A DNA stretch of 50,410 nt from Bryobacterales bacterium (GTDB taxonomy: Bacteria > Acidobacteriota > Terriglobia > Bryobacterales > Bryobacteraceae), in contig JADLBD010000229.1 in the NCBI GenBank assembly GCA_020847975.1, forward strand, positions 1 to 50,410. The letters run 5' to 3'. Below the pieces are notes generated by a model. It was not told where the DNA came from and ran no database searches. It was given only the letters and a program-made list of their open reading frames with translations. Both the position numbers and the translations under genes were made by a program. Each line of letters starts with the position of its first letter. Positions within the stretch are counted from its first letter, which is position 1. This document shows positions 7,154 through 15,913 of the stretch, one piece after another.

Positions 7154-8210
7154 CGTGTCCACCCAACTCCGGCCGCGGGAAGCCGTGCTCCGCATGGCGC
7201 CTTACTCGCCGCCCACCGGCGGACGCTCCGGAAAGCTGCGCCTCGATTTCAACGAAAATACCGTCGGCTGCTCTCCCCGCGTGCTCGAATACCTCAAGGA
7301 ACGGCTGAACCAGAACATCTTCTCCGTATACCCGGAATATGCCGAAACGCGTGAGGCGCTTTCCCGCTTCTTCGCCGTCGAAGAGCCGCAACTCGTGCTC
7401 ACCAACGGCACCGATGAAGCCATCCAGGTGCTGGTGAACACCTACGTCGATGACAACGACGATGTGCTGGTGCTCCACCCCTCCTACGCGATGTACCGCT
7501 TCTATGCCGAAGTCGCCGGCGCCGCCGTCCGCGAGCTTTCCTACCGCAAACAGGATCTCGCGTTCCCCCTCGAAGAACTGCTCGATGCGATTCATCCCGC
7601 CACACGCGCCATCCTCATCGCCAATCCCAACAACCCTACCGGCACGGGCATTGGCCTTGCGGAAATCCGCCGCATCCTCGATCGCGCCCCCCATGCCGCC
7701 GTCCTCATCGACGAAGCTTACTACGAGTTCGCAGGCGTCACCGCCCTCCCCTTCCTTGCCGAATATCCGAACCTCTTTGTCAGCCGCACCTTTTCCAAAG
7801 CCTTCGGTATGGCCGCCATGCGTTTCGGCTGTCTGCTGACGCAGGCTGCCAACGCCGCCTATCTGCGCAAAGCGCAATCGCCCTACAGCGTCAACCTGCT
7901 CGCCGCCATTGCCGCCCGCGCCGCCATCGAGGACACCGCCTACGTCTCCAATTACGTATCAGAAGTGCTGGCCGCCCGCGAAATGATCTACGCCGGCTTG
8001 ACCAGACTCGGCATCCCCTTCTATCCGAGCCAGGCTAATTTCGTCCTCTTCCACGCCGGCTCCCGCGCCATCGAAATCCGCGACAAACTCCGCGCCATGG
8101 ACGTCCTCGTGCGCGACCGCAGCTACGAAATCGAAGGCTGCGTTCGCGTCACCGCCGGCACCCGCGCCCAGACTCAACGGTTCCTCGATTCCCTGGAGCA
8201 GATCTGGTAA
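7143..8210 (+). CDS. hisC: Histidinol-phosphate aminotransferase HisC
   Basis: A fold-type I PLP aminotransferase of about 355 aa that converts imidazole-acetol phosphate to histidinol phosphate. The N-terminal FNEN motif, ANPNNPTGTG, DEAYYEF and the PLP-lysine region SRTFSKAFGMAAMRFG are all present. The start is uncertain. TTG 7143 has GAGG six bases upstream and is preferred; GTG 7155 and GTG 7128 are also in frame. The gene overlaps the end of hisD. Its stop forms TAATG with the start of the HAD gene, so the two are translationally coupled. Confidence 0.92.
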   Translation: MASDVSTQLRPREAVLRMAPYSPPTGGRSGKLRLDFNENTVGCSPRVLEYLKERLNQNIFSVYPEYAETREALSRFFAVEEPQLVLTNGTDEAIQVLVNTYVDDNDDVLVLHPSYAMYRFYAEVAGAAVRELSYRKQDLAFPLEELLDAIHPATRAILIANPNNPTGTGIGLAEIRRILDRAPHAAVLIDEAYYEFAGVTALPFLAEYPNLFVSRTFSKAFGMAAMRFGCLLTQAANAAYLRKAQSPYSVNLLAAIAARAAIEDTAYVSNYVSEVLAAREMIYAGLTRLGIPFYPSQANFVLFHAGSRAIEIRDKLRAMDVLVRDRSYEIEGCVRVTAGTRAQTQRFLDSLEQIW

Positions 8211-8893
8211 TGGCCCGCGAACTGATCGTTTTCGACATGGATGGTGTGCTCGTCGAGGTGACCGAGTCATACCGCGAAACCATCCGCCGTACGGTGGAGC
8301 ATTTCACCGGCAGGCCGGTTACCTACGACATGATCCAGGTGTACAAGAATGCCGGCGGCTGGAACAACGATTGGGCTCTTTCCCAGCGCATGGCTGCCGA
8401 CCTCGGCGTGGACCTCGAGTATCAAACTGTAGTCGATCACTTCCAGAAGCTCTTCCTCGGCAATGGTTCCGACGGTATGATCCTGCGCGAGAAATGGATC
8501 GGCGGCGAGGGGCTCTTCGAACGCCTGTCCCACCGCTTCGATCTTGCCCTCTACACAGGACGCCCGCGCTATGAAGCCGGCCTCACGCTGAACCGCTTCG
8601 CTCCCAATGTTACGTTTGATCCCTACATGACGGCGGACGATGTCACTCGCGGGAAGCCTCACCCCGAAGGACTCGAGAAAATCAGGCAGCAGCGGTCCGG
8701 CCAGCCCATCTGGTACATCGGCGACACCGTCGATGACGCCCGCTGTGCCCGCGCTGCCGGCGTTCCCTTTCTCGGCGTCGCCAGCCAGGCCCACTCGACG
8801 CGCGCCGAACTCCTCGCGCTCTTCCAGGCCGAAAACGCCGTCGCCGTCCTCGACGACATCAATCAACTGGAGGCCTTCTTTGCGAACCGCTAA
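8210..8893 (+). CDS. HAD hydrolase, candidate histidinol-phosphatase
   Basis: A 227-aa haloacid-dehalogenase superfamily phosphatase with all four motifs: nucleophile D9 in FDMDGV, a Thr in LYTGRP (motif II), Lys in RGKPHPEG (motif III) and GDTVDD (motif IV), plus a helical cap between motifs I and II. It sits between hisC (TAATG overlap) and hisB (14-nt overlap). The pathway needs a histidinol-phosphate phosphatase, and the HisB here has only the dehydratase domain. The position therefore argues strongly, by inference, that this HAD protein is the phosphatase. It is not the enteric HisB-N type nor a PHP-type HisK. Confidence 0.8.
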   Translation: MARELIVFDMDGVLVEVTESYRETIRRTVEHFTGRPVTYDMIQVYKNAGGWNNDWALSQRMAADLGVDLEYQTVVDHFQKLFLGNGSDGMILREKWIGGEGLFERLSHRFDLALYTGRPRYEAGLTLNRFAPNVTFDPYMTADDVTRGKPHPEGLEKIRQQRSGQPIWYIGDTVDDARCARAAGVPFLGVASQAHSTRAELLALFQAENAVAVLDDINQLEAFFANR

Positions 8894-9467
8894 ACTCGAG
8901 CGCAATACCAGGGAAACTCAGATCAAGGCAGCCCTCAAGATCGAGGGCAAGGGCCGCTACGACATCCGCACCGGCGTCCGCTTCCTCGATCACATGCTGG
9001 AGTTGTTCACCAAACACGGCGGTTTCGACCTCACGCTCCACGCCACCGGCGACCTTGACGTCGATCAGCACCACACCGTCGAAGATTGCGGCATTGTGCT
9101 CGGCCAGCTCTTTTCGAAAGCCCTCGGGGACCGTAAGGGAATTAACCGCGCCGGATACTTCGTGCTCCCCATGGACGAAACGCTTGCGGTCGTCGCCGTC
9201 GATCTCGGCGGGCGTCCCGCGCTCGTCTACCACGACCGCGTCAAGGTCCGTCTCGTCGGAGACCTCCAGGCGGAACTCGTCCACGACTTCTTCGATGGCT
9301 TCGTCAACAACTGCGGAGCCAACCTCCACGCCAAAGTCCTCTACGGCCGCTCCAGCCACCATAAAATCGAAGCTATCTACAAGTGTTTTGCCCGCGCCAT
9401 GAAGTACGCCTGCTCCAAGGATCAGCGCTTGAAGGATCAACTGCCATCCACCAAGGGATTGCTATGA
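8880..9467 (+). CDS. hisB: Imidazoleglycerol-phosphate dehydratase HisB
   Basis: A 195-aa manganese-dependent dehydratase acting on imidazole glycerol phosphate. Start TTG 8880 has GGAGG at 8869-8873, six bases upstream, and gives the standard length; a longer upstream extension of the frame only shadows the HAD gene. Metal-ligand motifs are visible: FLDHMLELFTKHGGFDL, DQHHTVEDCGIVLG and GRSSHHKIEAIYKCFARAM. There is no N-terminal phosphatase domain. It overlaps the HAD gene by 14 nt, and its TGA overlaps the hisH ATG. Confidence 0.94.
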   Translation: MRTAKLERNTRETQIKAALKIEGKGRYDIRTGVRFLDHMLELFTKHGGFDLTLHATGDLDVDQHHTVEDCGIVLGQLFSKALGDRKGINRAGYFVLPMDETLAVVAVDLGGRPALVYHDRVKVRLVGDLQAELVHDFFDGFVNNCGANLHAKVLYGRSSHHKIEAIYKCFARAMKYACSKDQRLKDQLPSTKGLL

Positions 9468-10057
9468 TCGCCATCATCGACTACGGAGCCGGCAACCTCC
9501 GCAGCGTGCAGAACACCCTCGCCCAAATCGGAGCCGCCTATCGCATCGTGCACACCCCCGAGCAGCTCCGCGCCGCCTCGAAGATCATCCTGCCCGGGGT
9601 TGGCCACTTCGGCCAGATGATGCGCGCCCTGGAAATGATGGACATGCGGGACGCCATCCGGAAACACATCGAAAACCGCGTTCCCTTTCTCGGCATTTGC
9701 CTCGGCCTGCAAGCCATGTATGAAGCGAGTGAAGAGGCTCCGGAACTGCGCGGACTCGGCATTCTCCCGGGCTGCGTCAAGCGTTTCTCCAACAATCTCC
9801 GTGTCCCTCACATGGGCTGGAACGAAATCGCGCCTCGCCATGGCACCGTGCTGCTCCACAATCTCGGCCCTCATCCCTACCTGTACTTCGCCCACAGCTA
9901 TTACGCCCCTGTCGGCCCCGCCACTGCCGCCACCTGCGAGTACGGAGTTCCTTACACCGCCGCCATTGAAACCGGCAACCTCTTCGGCGTGCAGTTCCAT
10001 CCGGAAAAATCGGGCCCCCTCGGCCTCCGTATCGTGAAAAATTTCGTGGATCTCTAA
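9464..10057 (+). CDS. hisH: Imidazole glycerol phosphate synthase HisH
   Basis: A 197-aa class I glutamine amidotransferase that supplies ammonia to HisF. It begins MIAIIDYGAGNLRSVQNTL at an ATGA overlap with hisB. The nucleophilic Cys is in FLGICLGLQAMYE, and the His-Glu pair of the triad is in GVQFHPEKSG near the C-terminus. Size and gene order beside hisF are standard. Confidence 0.95.
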   Translation: MIAIIDYGAGNLRSVQNTLAQIGAAYRIVHTPEQLRAASKIILPGVGHFGQMMRALEMMDMRDAIRKHIENRVPFLGICLGLQAMYEASEEAPELRGLGILPGCVKRFSNNLRVPHMGWNEIAPRHGTVLLHNLGPHPYLYFAHSYYAPVGPATAATCEYGVPYTAAIETGNLFGVQFHPEKSGPLGLRIVKNFVDL

Positions 10058-10060
10058 CCC

Positions 10061-10825
10061 ATGCTCGCCAAGCGCATCATCCCCTGCCTCGATGTCACTG
10101 ATGGCCGCGTCGTCAAAGGAGTACACTTCGTCAATCTGCGCGACGCGGGCGACCCCGTGGAACTTGCCGAACGCTACAACGAACAAGGCGCCGACGAACT
10201 CGTCTTTCTCGACATCACCGCCTCGAGCGACCATCGCGAAACCATGGTCGACGTCATCGCCCGAACCGCTCGCAAGGTCTTCATCCCTCTCACCGTCGGC
10301 GGCGGCATTCGCACGGTCCTCGACGGCCGCAGAATCCTTCTTGCCGGAGCGGAAAAAGTCAGCGTCAACACGGCCGCCGTTCGCCGCCCCCAACTGATCG
10401 CTGAACTCAGCGAAGAGTTCGGAGCGCAAGCCGTCGTCCTTGCCATCGACGCCCGGCGCCGTCCCGGCGGAGGCTGGAATGTCTACACCCACGGCGGCCG
10501 CGCCGACGAAGGCATTGATGCCATCGAATGGGCACAGCGCGGCGAAGAACTGGGAGCGGGTGAAATCCTGCTTACCTCCATGGATACGGACGGCGTGCAG
10601 CAGGGCTTCGATTGCGAACTTACCCGCGCTGTCTCTCGCGCTACTCACATTCCGATCATTGCCAGCGGCGGCGCGGGCAAGGAAGAGCATCTCCTGCGCG
10701 TCCTGACTGAGGGCGAGGCGGACGCCGCTCTCGCCGCCTCCATCTTCCACTACGGAACTTACACCGTGAACGACCTCAAACAATACCTCGACAGACACGG
10801 AATCCCCGTGAGGAAACTCGCGTGA
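10061..10825 (+). CDS. hisF: Imidazole glycerol phosphate synthase HisF
   Basis: A 254-aa TIM-barrel cyclase that joins ammonia to PRFAR, giving imidazole glycerol phosphate and AICAR. It starts MLAKRIIPCLDV, with the catalytic Asp of the first strand, and contains LVFLDITASSD, VGGGIRT, the second catalytic region LLTSMDTDG and the phosphate-binding SGGAG. It lies 3 nt after hisH and ends in a GTGA overlap with hisA, so the synthase subunits would be made together. Confidence 0.96.
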   Translation: MLAKRIIPCLDVTDGRVVKGVHFVNLRDAGDPVELAERYNEQGADELVFLDITASSDHRETMVDVIARTARKVFIPLTVGGGIRTVLDGRRILLAGAEKVSVNTAAVRRPQLIAELSEEFGAQAVVLAIDARRRPGGGWNVYTHGGRADEGIDAIEWAQRGEELGAGEILLTSMDTDGVQQGFDCELTRAVSRATHIPIIASGGAGKEEHLLRVLTEGEADAALAASIFHYGTYTVNDLKQYLDRHGIPVRKLA

Positions 10826-11538
10826 TTATCCCCTGCATCGATCTCATGGGCGGTAAGGTCGTCCAACTCGTGCAAGGCCGCAGCAAAGCTCTCGAAGGCG
10901 GAACCCTCGATGAAATGCTTGCCCGCTTCGCTGCTTTTCCTGTCATCCAGGTCATCGACCTCGACGCCGCCATCGGCAGCGGCAGCAATGACGAACTCGT
11001 CGAATATCTCGCTGCCCGAGCCGCCACCCGCGCCGGCGGCGGAGTGCGCACGCCGGAGCGCGCGATGAAACTCCTGGCCCAGGGAGTCCGCAAGGTGATC
11101 GTGGGTACTTCCGCATTCCGCTCCGATGGCATCAATCATGACCTGCTCTCTGCCATCGCCCGCGCTGCCGGACCCGAGCAGATCCTCATCGCTCTCGATT
11201 CCAAGGATGGGCATATCGTGGTGAAAGGTTGGCGCGAATCCACACAACTCACCGCCGAGACCGTGGTCCGCGACCTTGAACCCTACTGCGGCGGCTTTCT
11301 CTGCACTTACGTGGACAAGGAAGGCATGATGCAAGGCACCGATCTCGACTGGTTCCGCCGCCTGCGCGCCGCCACCGCGCATGAGATTACCGCAGCCGGA
11401 GGGATTACCACCTACGATGATGTGCGGGAACTCCGGAAGATGAACATCCACGCCGCGCTTGGGATGGCGATTTATACGGGCCGCCTCGATCTCGAAATAC
11501 TCGCGTCAATGAATACTTCCGCTTGCGATAAACGATAA
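10822..11538 (+). CDS. hisA: ProFAR isomerase HisA
   Basis: A 238-aa TIM-barrel isomerase that converts ProFAR to PRFAR. It begins at GTG 10822 (overlapping the hisF stop) with MIIPCIDLMGGKVVQLVQG, which contains the catalytic Asp of strand 1. Phosphate-site stretches AGGGVRT and AAGGITTYDD are clear, and CTYVDKEGMMQGTDLD holds the second acidic residue. It is the last gene of the operon. Placing hisF before hisA reverses the enteric order. The short C-terminal tail ending SACDKR is not conserved. Confidence 0.93.
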   Translation: MIIPCIDLMGGKVVQLVQGRSKALEGGTLDEMLARFAAFPVIQVIDLDAAIGSGSNDELVEYLAARAATRAGGGVRTPERAMKLLAQGVRKVIVGTSAFRSDGINHDLLSAIARAAGPEQILIALDSKDGHIVVKGWRESTQLTAETVVRDLEPYCGGFLCTYVDKEGMMQGTDLDWFRRLRAATAHEITAAGGITTYDDVRELRKMNIHAALGMAIYTGRLDLEILASMNTSACDKR

Positions 11539-11593
11539 AGATACGAGTATCCTCTTAGTAACTCCTCCTTCACTTAGGCATATACTAACAATG

Positions 11594-11640
11594 CGTGGAT
11601 ATAACAATTATTTCCACACGACTAACATTTTAGGAGAGCT
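11594..11640 (+). promoter_or_regulatory. AT-rich structured 5' region of the 220-aa gene
   Basis: Between hisA and the unknown gene the DNA turns AT-rich. TATACT lies at 11581-11586 as a possible -10. An inverted repeat GTGGA...TCCAC (about 11595-11617) encloses an AT-only loop just before the AGGAG ribosome-binding site. Several CTTAG/CTAAC words recur through 11553-11630. No matching -35 is convincing. Confidence 0.3.
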
Positions 11641-11645
11641 TACAA

Positions 11646-12308
11646 GTGGATCAGCAATACTGGGCTTGGCTGAATACCGAATGGAACGCCGGACGCCTCA
11701 CGCGCCCCGGCATCGCGTTGCAGGACTTCCGCAATCATCCGCGTACCTTCCTCAAGACTTACCCGCTTCAGAACAACTACGACCCGCAAAACGACGGTAT
11801 CTTTCGAGCCCACATCTTTAACGGCGCCGCCGGACAACGTCCCGGCTCCATCCTCAAAACTCAGAACATGCACACCACGGAAAGCTTCACCATCCAGGCC
11901 GCCGCCGGCCAGCTTGGCGAAGGCCATCCGTTCTGGCTTCACGGCCTGCACACCGGACAAAGTAATCTGGCGCCCGTCTGGTACCTGCTCGATGGCGGCG
12001 GACCCGATATCATGCTCACCGCCAAGCTCACCGGCTGTACGTTCATTGCGAGACCGGCGGTTGGCCATCCCGCCGGCTGTGTCGAGATCACACACTTGCA
12101 GCCGAATCAGGAGACCGGCGTCGCTCTCAACACCAGAATGAATGTCCACGGCCAACACGCCTACGGCCGCCTGCGCTACGACATCAGCGTCCGCTCCATT
12201 AATGTCATCGGCATCCGGCAGAACGGCGCCTGGAAGATCTACGCCCAGAAACTCGAGAAACAGAACCTCGCCATTCGCAGCGTCACGCGCGTCTTCCCGC
12301 CTGAGTAG
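11646..12308 (+). CDS. Unknown protein, 220 aa
   Basis: No family recognised. GTG 11646 has AGGAG nine to ten bases upstream. The protein has no signal peptide or membrane segment and looks like a compact soluble beta-rich protein. A central run contains paired His/Gly segments (FWLHGLHTGQSN), a GGGPDIML stretch, two Cys (TGCTF and AGCVEITH) and a closing basic region (GAWKIYAQKLEKQN). The pattern of a Cys followed about 20 residues later by a Cys and then His is not assignable to a catalytic class by eye. Its upstream region (11539-11645) is much more AT-rich than the rest of the window. Confidence 0.6.
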   Translation: MDQQYWAWLNTEWNAGRLTRPGIALQDFRNHPRTFLKTYPLQNNYDPQNDGIFRAHIFNGAAGQRPGSILKTQNMHTTESFTIQAAAGQLGEGHPFWLHGLHTGQSNLAPVWYLLDGGGPDIMLTAKLTGCTFIARPAVGHPAGCVEITHLQPNQETGVALNTRMNVHGQHAYGRLRYDISVRSINVIGIRQNGAWKIYAQKLEKQNLAIRSVTRVFPPE

Positions 12309-12660
12309 ACCACGCCAGTTGTACAATGCTCCTATTCCGGGCGTAATGAATTCTTCGGGAAGAGCATTCCTTCACAAAACCCGCTGGCCGCTGCCGCAAT
12401 CTCCACCCGGCTCCGGGCGGTCCGCGCGCACGTCCGCGCGCTGCCCGGAACCGGCCCGCGATGCGATGCTGCACAAATCTCCTTGCGCAGGCCTCACCTG
12501 TCGCGCAAAGGGCAGAGCCCACGGTTCCGCTGTTGTCCCCATCATCCCGATCAGAGTGTCCTCAGATGCCCCCGAATCAGCCCGCCCCCTCCGCCACTCT
12601 GTTCTCTTTGGGGGAACAACCTCCTGCCTCCGTGCGTATACACTTCTGGAGGCCAGATCC
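12309..12660. other. 352-nt region with no recognised gene
   Basis: The only open frames are artefactual: one runs in from the PspC gene frame with a composition unlike protein. TTGTACAAT near 12326 could be part of a promoter. Several GC-rich complementary stretches (for example around 12415-12455, GCGCGC/CGTCCGCGCGC) could fold. I compared it by eye with the cores of 6S RNA, SRP RNA, tmRNA and RNase P and saw none of them. Confidence 0.4.
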
Positions 12661-13005
12661 ATGTATTGCACGCACTGTGGGCAAGAGACCCCTGAAAACG
12701 CAAACTATTGCAGCGCCTGCGGGTGGGTGACTCCCGCCGGAGAAGCGGTCCGCCAGGCGAGCGGCTACGCGCCCCGCCGCCTCTTTCGCCTTCCTTATGA
12801 CAAGAAAATCGCCGGCATCTGCTCCGGAATCGCCAAGTACCTGGATGTCGACGTAACCTTGGTGCGCATCTTCGTCGTCGCCATAGCCTGCGTGACAGGC
12901 TTCGTGCCCGGTATCATCGCTTACCTCATTGCCTGGTTCATCATGCCTGTGGAATCCGAACTGCCGCGCCTTGCGGGCGGCGAGCAGCCCGCGCACGCAA
13001 AATAG
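12661..13005 (+). CDS. Zinc-ribbon and PspC-domain membrane protein
   Basis: A 114-aa protein starting at ATG 12661, eight bases after GGAGG (12648-12652). Residues 3-20 form a small zinc ribbon with C-x2-C pairs (C3/C6 and C17/C20). Residues about 40-104 are a PspC domain: RRLFRLPYDKKIAGICSGIAKY, then a glycine-containing hydrophobic membrane segment ending AWFIMP. PspC domains sit in the inner membrane and are linked to envelope-stress signalling. The zinc-ribbon fusion is common in acidobacteria and related groups. No PspA or PspB neighbour is present. Confidence 0.85.
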   Translation: MYCTHCGQETPENANYCSACGWVTPAGEAVRQASGYAPRRLFRLPYDKKIAGICSGIAKYLDVDVTLVRIFVVAIACVTGFVPGIIAYLIAWFIMPVESELPRLAGGEQPAHAK

Positions 13006-13009
13006 GTGA

Positions 13010-14833
13010 TCAGCGCCAGGATTCGTCGAAAAAGCCGGCGGCCGTCACTTCGCCCTTGGCGTCGAGCACGGCCCAATCGCCCAGCTTGGGGAAGAGAAGG
13101 GCGTTGGTGCCGGTGAGGTCCTTTGCGCTGAACGTGTAGCCCGAATTCAGCACGACGTAGCGTGAACTGTCGAGCGGGTTCGGATAGATCGCTACCAGCA
13201 GTTGATTCTCGCCTTCGAAAGTCTTGCCCGCAATCTTGATCTTCCTTGCATTCCAGTCGAAGGGAAGCCTCGGAAGCAGCTTCCCGATCAGCCGGTTCGA
13301 CTTGGAATCCCCGAAAAGAATGAGGTTGTAATTTCGAATATCGTCGTCCGTGACATCGCTCTCATTCTTCATCGGAATGTCCGCCCGGAAGAACTTGTCG
13401 TAGTTGGCGCGGAAGGTTTCCAGCCTCTGAAGCGCCAGCGGATTGCCGCCGTTCGGGCGGACGCAGAGAAAGGGTTCGAAGAAGGCGTCGTCGATGGGAC
13501 CCTGAAGGGCATGGCGTTTCCGCAGCCCACCCGGGCTCGCCTCGAACGGCTTCCACTTGCCCTTGACCAGCGAGAAAGTCGAGGCCCTCTTGAAGGATTG
13601 GCCATCGATAGTCACCGCCGCCGGCTTTTGCAGTTGGAGGCGGCTGACGCCCTTGGTGGTGATGGTGACCGTATCGCCGTCACGCGAGGCATCCACTTCC
13701 CCGCGCGTGTAATGCTGGCTGAGGCCGTCAATCCGGAGCCAGCTGCATTCGCCGTAGCGGGTGGTGTACGTAACGAAGTGAATATGATTGTGGTCTCGCG
13801 GGGTAGCGAGCGCCTTCGAAATGAAATCCTCGGACTCTTTCTTCTTTTCCGGATCGAATTTGTGGCCGATGGGCGGGCCCACCAGGAACAGGGCGCGAAG
13901 GCCGGCCGGGTCGAATTGCTCCTTGGCTAGCTGTTCCTTGATGTTGACCGAGGCCTGAAGCTGAGGGTCATCGATGCTGCCGTACCCCACGGTGGGAACC
14001 ATCAGGGCATTGCGGGCGTAAAGGTATGCGTCGTAGATGGTCCAGGCCCGCTTCTGGTATTCGGGAGCGTTGGGAAGCTTGGCATATCGCAGCGTTTCAC
14101 TGAATCCCGCCCCCGCTTCGATAGCGGCCCAGCGCGCGGGGTAATGGAGGCCGATGTGCCACGCGCCTGCGCCTCCCATCGAGAAGCCGCGGAGCACGAT
14201 CCTGTCCTGATCGACGGTATAGTTGCGCAGGACGGCATCCAGGGCCTCGAAGACGTCGGTCTCCCCGGCCCAGCGATAGGCGTTGTTCGTGCGGCCGAAG
14301 ACGTGCAGTTCGATCCGGTCCGGAAGCGGGGTCACCGGCTTGCCCCATTCGGCATCGGCCAGAAAGCTCACTTCATTAAGGCGTTGATTACGCCCGTGAA
14401 GGACGACATCGAGCCGGATAGGCGTTCCCCTGCGGTAGGTCTCGGGAATGATGACCACATAAGGCTGAAAGCTGCCGTCGATACGGGACCGGTAGCCGCG
14501 GGCGATACGGCCGCTGGCGTCCGGCCAGGAAGGATGGCCCGACTCGAGTTCGCGGGCGCGCGCCTGCCCGGCGTCGAGGACCTTGACCGTGTTGTCGTAA
14601 TACGCCTTGGTGAGAAACTCTTCCGGGTGGCGAAGAATCCATTCCCCTGCCTTGAAATAGACCGCCACATCGGCCGATACGTCCGGATTCGAGAAAGAGA
14701 GCGAAGGCGGTTTCGAAAGGCGGGTCTTGATGGCCTGGAGTTCCGCATCCGTGGGCTTGTAGGGCGTGGGTATCGGCGCAGGCGTGAATTGAGCGAAGGC
14801 CGAGGCGGCCAGCAGGGATAGGATGAACTTCAT
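13010..14833 (-). CDS. Exported alpha/beta-hydrolase, esterase/peptidase-like
   Basis: A 607-aa protein with a short signal peptide (MKFILSLLAASAFAQ). The middle third is an alpha/beta-hydrolase: the oxyanion region DVVLHGRNQ at about 142-150 and the nucleophile elbow GFSMGGAGAW with S218. This resembles prolyl-oligopeptidase (S9) or polyhydroxybutyrate-depolymerase-like esterases. The last 200 residues are a separate beta-rich region often attached to such acidobacterial hydrolases. It probably acts on a peptide or ester outside the cytoplasm. It lies 9 nt upstream of ychF on the same strand, so the two may be co-transcribed. Confidence 0.72.
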   Translation of the reverse strand: MKFILSLLAASAFAQFTPAPIPTPYKPTDAELQAIKTRLSKPPSLSFSNPDVSADVAVYFKAGEWILRHPEEFLTKAYYDNTVKVLDAGQARARELESGHPSWPDASGRIARGYRSRIDGSFQPYVVIIPETYRRGTPIRLDVVLHGRNQRLNEVSFLADAEWGKPVTPLPDRIELHVFGRTNNAYRWAGETDVFEALDAVLRNYTVDQDRIVLRGFSMGGAGAWHIGLHYPARWAAIEAGAGFSETLRYAKLPNAPEYQKRAWTIYDAYLYARNALMVPTVGYGSIDDPQLQASVNIKEQLAKEQFDPAGLRALFLVGPPIGHKFDPEKKKESEDFISKALATPRDHNHIHFVTYTTRYGECSWLRIDGLSQHYTRGEVDASRDGDTVTITTKGVSRLQLQKPAAVTIDGQSFKRASTFSLVKGKWKPFEASPGGLRKRHALQGPIDDAFFEPFLCVRPNGGNPLALQRLETFRANYDKFFRADIPMKNESDVTDDDIRNYNLILFGDSKSNRLIGKLLPRLPFDWNARKIKIAGKTFEGENQLLVAIYPNPLDSSRYVVLNSGYTFSAKDLTGTNALLFPKLGDWAVLDAKGEVTAAGFFDESWR

Positions 14834-14842
14834 GTGGATGTA

Positions 14843-15913
14843 TTAGCCGTGGCGGATGACGAGTACGTCGCCGTCCTTGACAATATACTCTTTTCCTTCG
14901 AGCCTGAGCAGTCCTTTCTCGCGAACGCCGGGGTAGCCCTTGAGGTCCACCAGGTTCTTCCAGTTAACTACCTCGGCGCGAATGAATTTCTTCTCGAAGT
15001 CGGAGTGAATCGCTCCCGCGGCTTTGACGGCTGTGGAGTGGATCGGAATCGTCCACGCGCGCACTTCCGTTTCACCCGCTGTAAGAAAGCTCATCAGGCC
15101 GAGCAGCGTGTACGTGGCGGTAATGACGCGATTGAGGCCTGGACCCGACAGACCGTAACTCGACATGAGTTCGGCAGCCTCTTCAGGCGTGAGTTCCGCC
15201 AGTTCCGCCTCGATCTTCCCGCAGACTGCGGTGACGGCGGTGTGCGGCCGCGAGCCGAGCTTTTCCGCATAAGCCGCTTCCACCTCGGCGAGATTGGCCG
15301 CGCTCTCCTCCCCCGCGTTGATCACATAGAGCATGGGCTTTTGCGAAAGGAACTGGAAACCGCGAATGCGTTTTTCCTCATCCTCGTTGAGCGGCATCTC
15401 CCGCAAAGGCTTATCGCTTTCGAGCGTCTCCTTGCACCGGATGAGGATTTCATACTCGTGTTCGATCTCCGGGGACTTGATCTTCTTGCGGTCCTTTTCC
15501 AGGCGCTCGAGACGCTTCTCGACAACGACAAGATCGCTCAGGATCAGCTCGATATCCACGTCATCACGGTCCCGCACCGGGTCGATCGTGCCTTTTTCAT
15601 GAGGTACGGTGGGGTCCTCGAAAATGCGGAGCACGTGGGCCAGGGCGTCGACCACGCGCAGACTGGCGAGATATTGGGGGTCGCGGAGGGCTTCCTTGCT
15701 GATGGCCGGGAAATCGACATATTCCACCACAGCTTGGGTGACCTTGGGCGGCTCGAAGATGACGGCAAGGGCCTCCAGTCGGGGATCGGGGACCTTGGCG
15801 ATGCCGATGTGGGTTTCCATCGAGCCGACCCGCGTAGCCTGGTGGACGCCGGTGAGGATGGTGAAGAGCGATGTCTTGCCTGTCATAGGCAGGCCGATGA
15901 TAGCGGTTCTCAT
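14843..15913 (-). CDS. ychF: YchF-like P-loop NTPase (divergent)
   Basis: A 356-aa Obg-related ATPase/GTPase of the YchF family. The start is taken at ATG 15913 so that the protein begins MRTAIIGLPMTGKTSLF; the open frame upstream has no protein character. The Walker A loop is G7-L-P-M-T-G-K-T-S15, which keeps GKT but lacks the usual P-N-V-G-K-S. A coiled-coil insert around 160-200 is followed by the C-terminal DUF933/TGS-like domain, with YVINAGEES as the NxxE-type base-recognition strand. Canonical YchF is a ribosome-associated ATPase. The divergence suggests a paralogue rather than the main YchF. Confidence 0.8.
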   Translation of the reverse strand: MRTAIIGLPMTGKTSLFTILTGVHQATRVGSMETHIGIAKVPDPRLEALAVIFEPPKVTQAVVEYVDFPAISKEALRDPQYLASLRVVDALAHVLRIFEDPTVPHEKGTIDPVRDRDDVDIELILSDLVVVEKRLERLEKDRKKIKSPEIEHEYEILIRCKETLESDKPLREMPLNEDEEKRIRGFQFLSQKPMLYVINAGEESAANLAEVEAAYAEKLGSRPHTAVTAVCGKIEAELAELTPEEAAELMSSYGLSGPGLNRVITATYTLLGLMSFLTAGETEVRAWTIPIHSTAVKAAGAIHSDFEKKFIRAEVVNWKNLVDLKGYPGVREKGLLRLEGKEYIVKDGDVLVIRHG

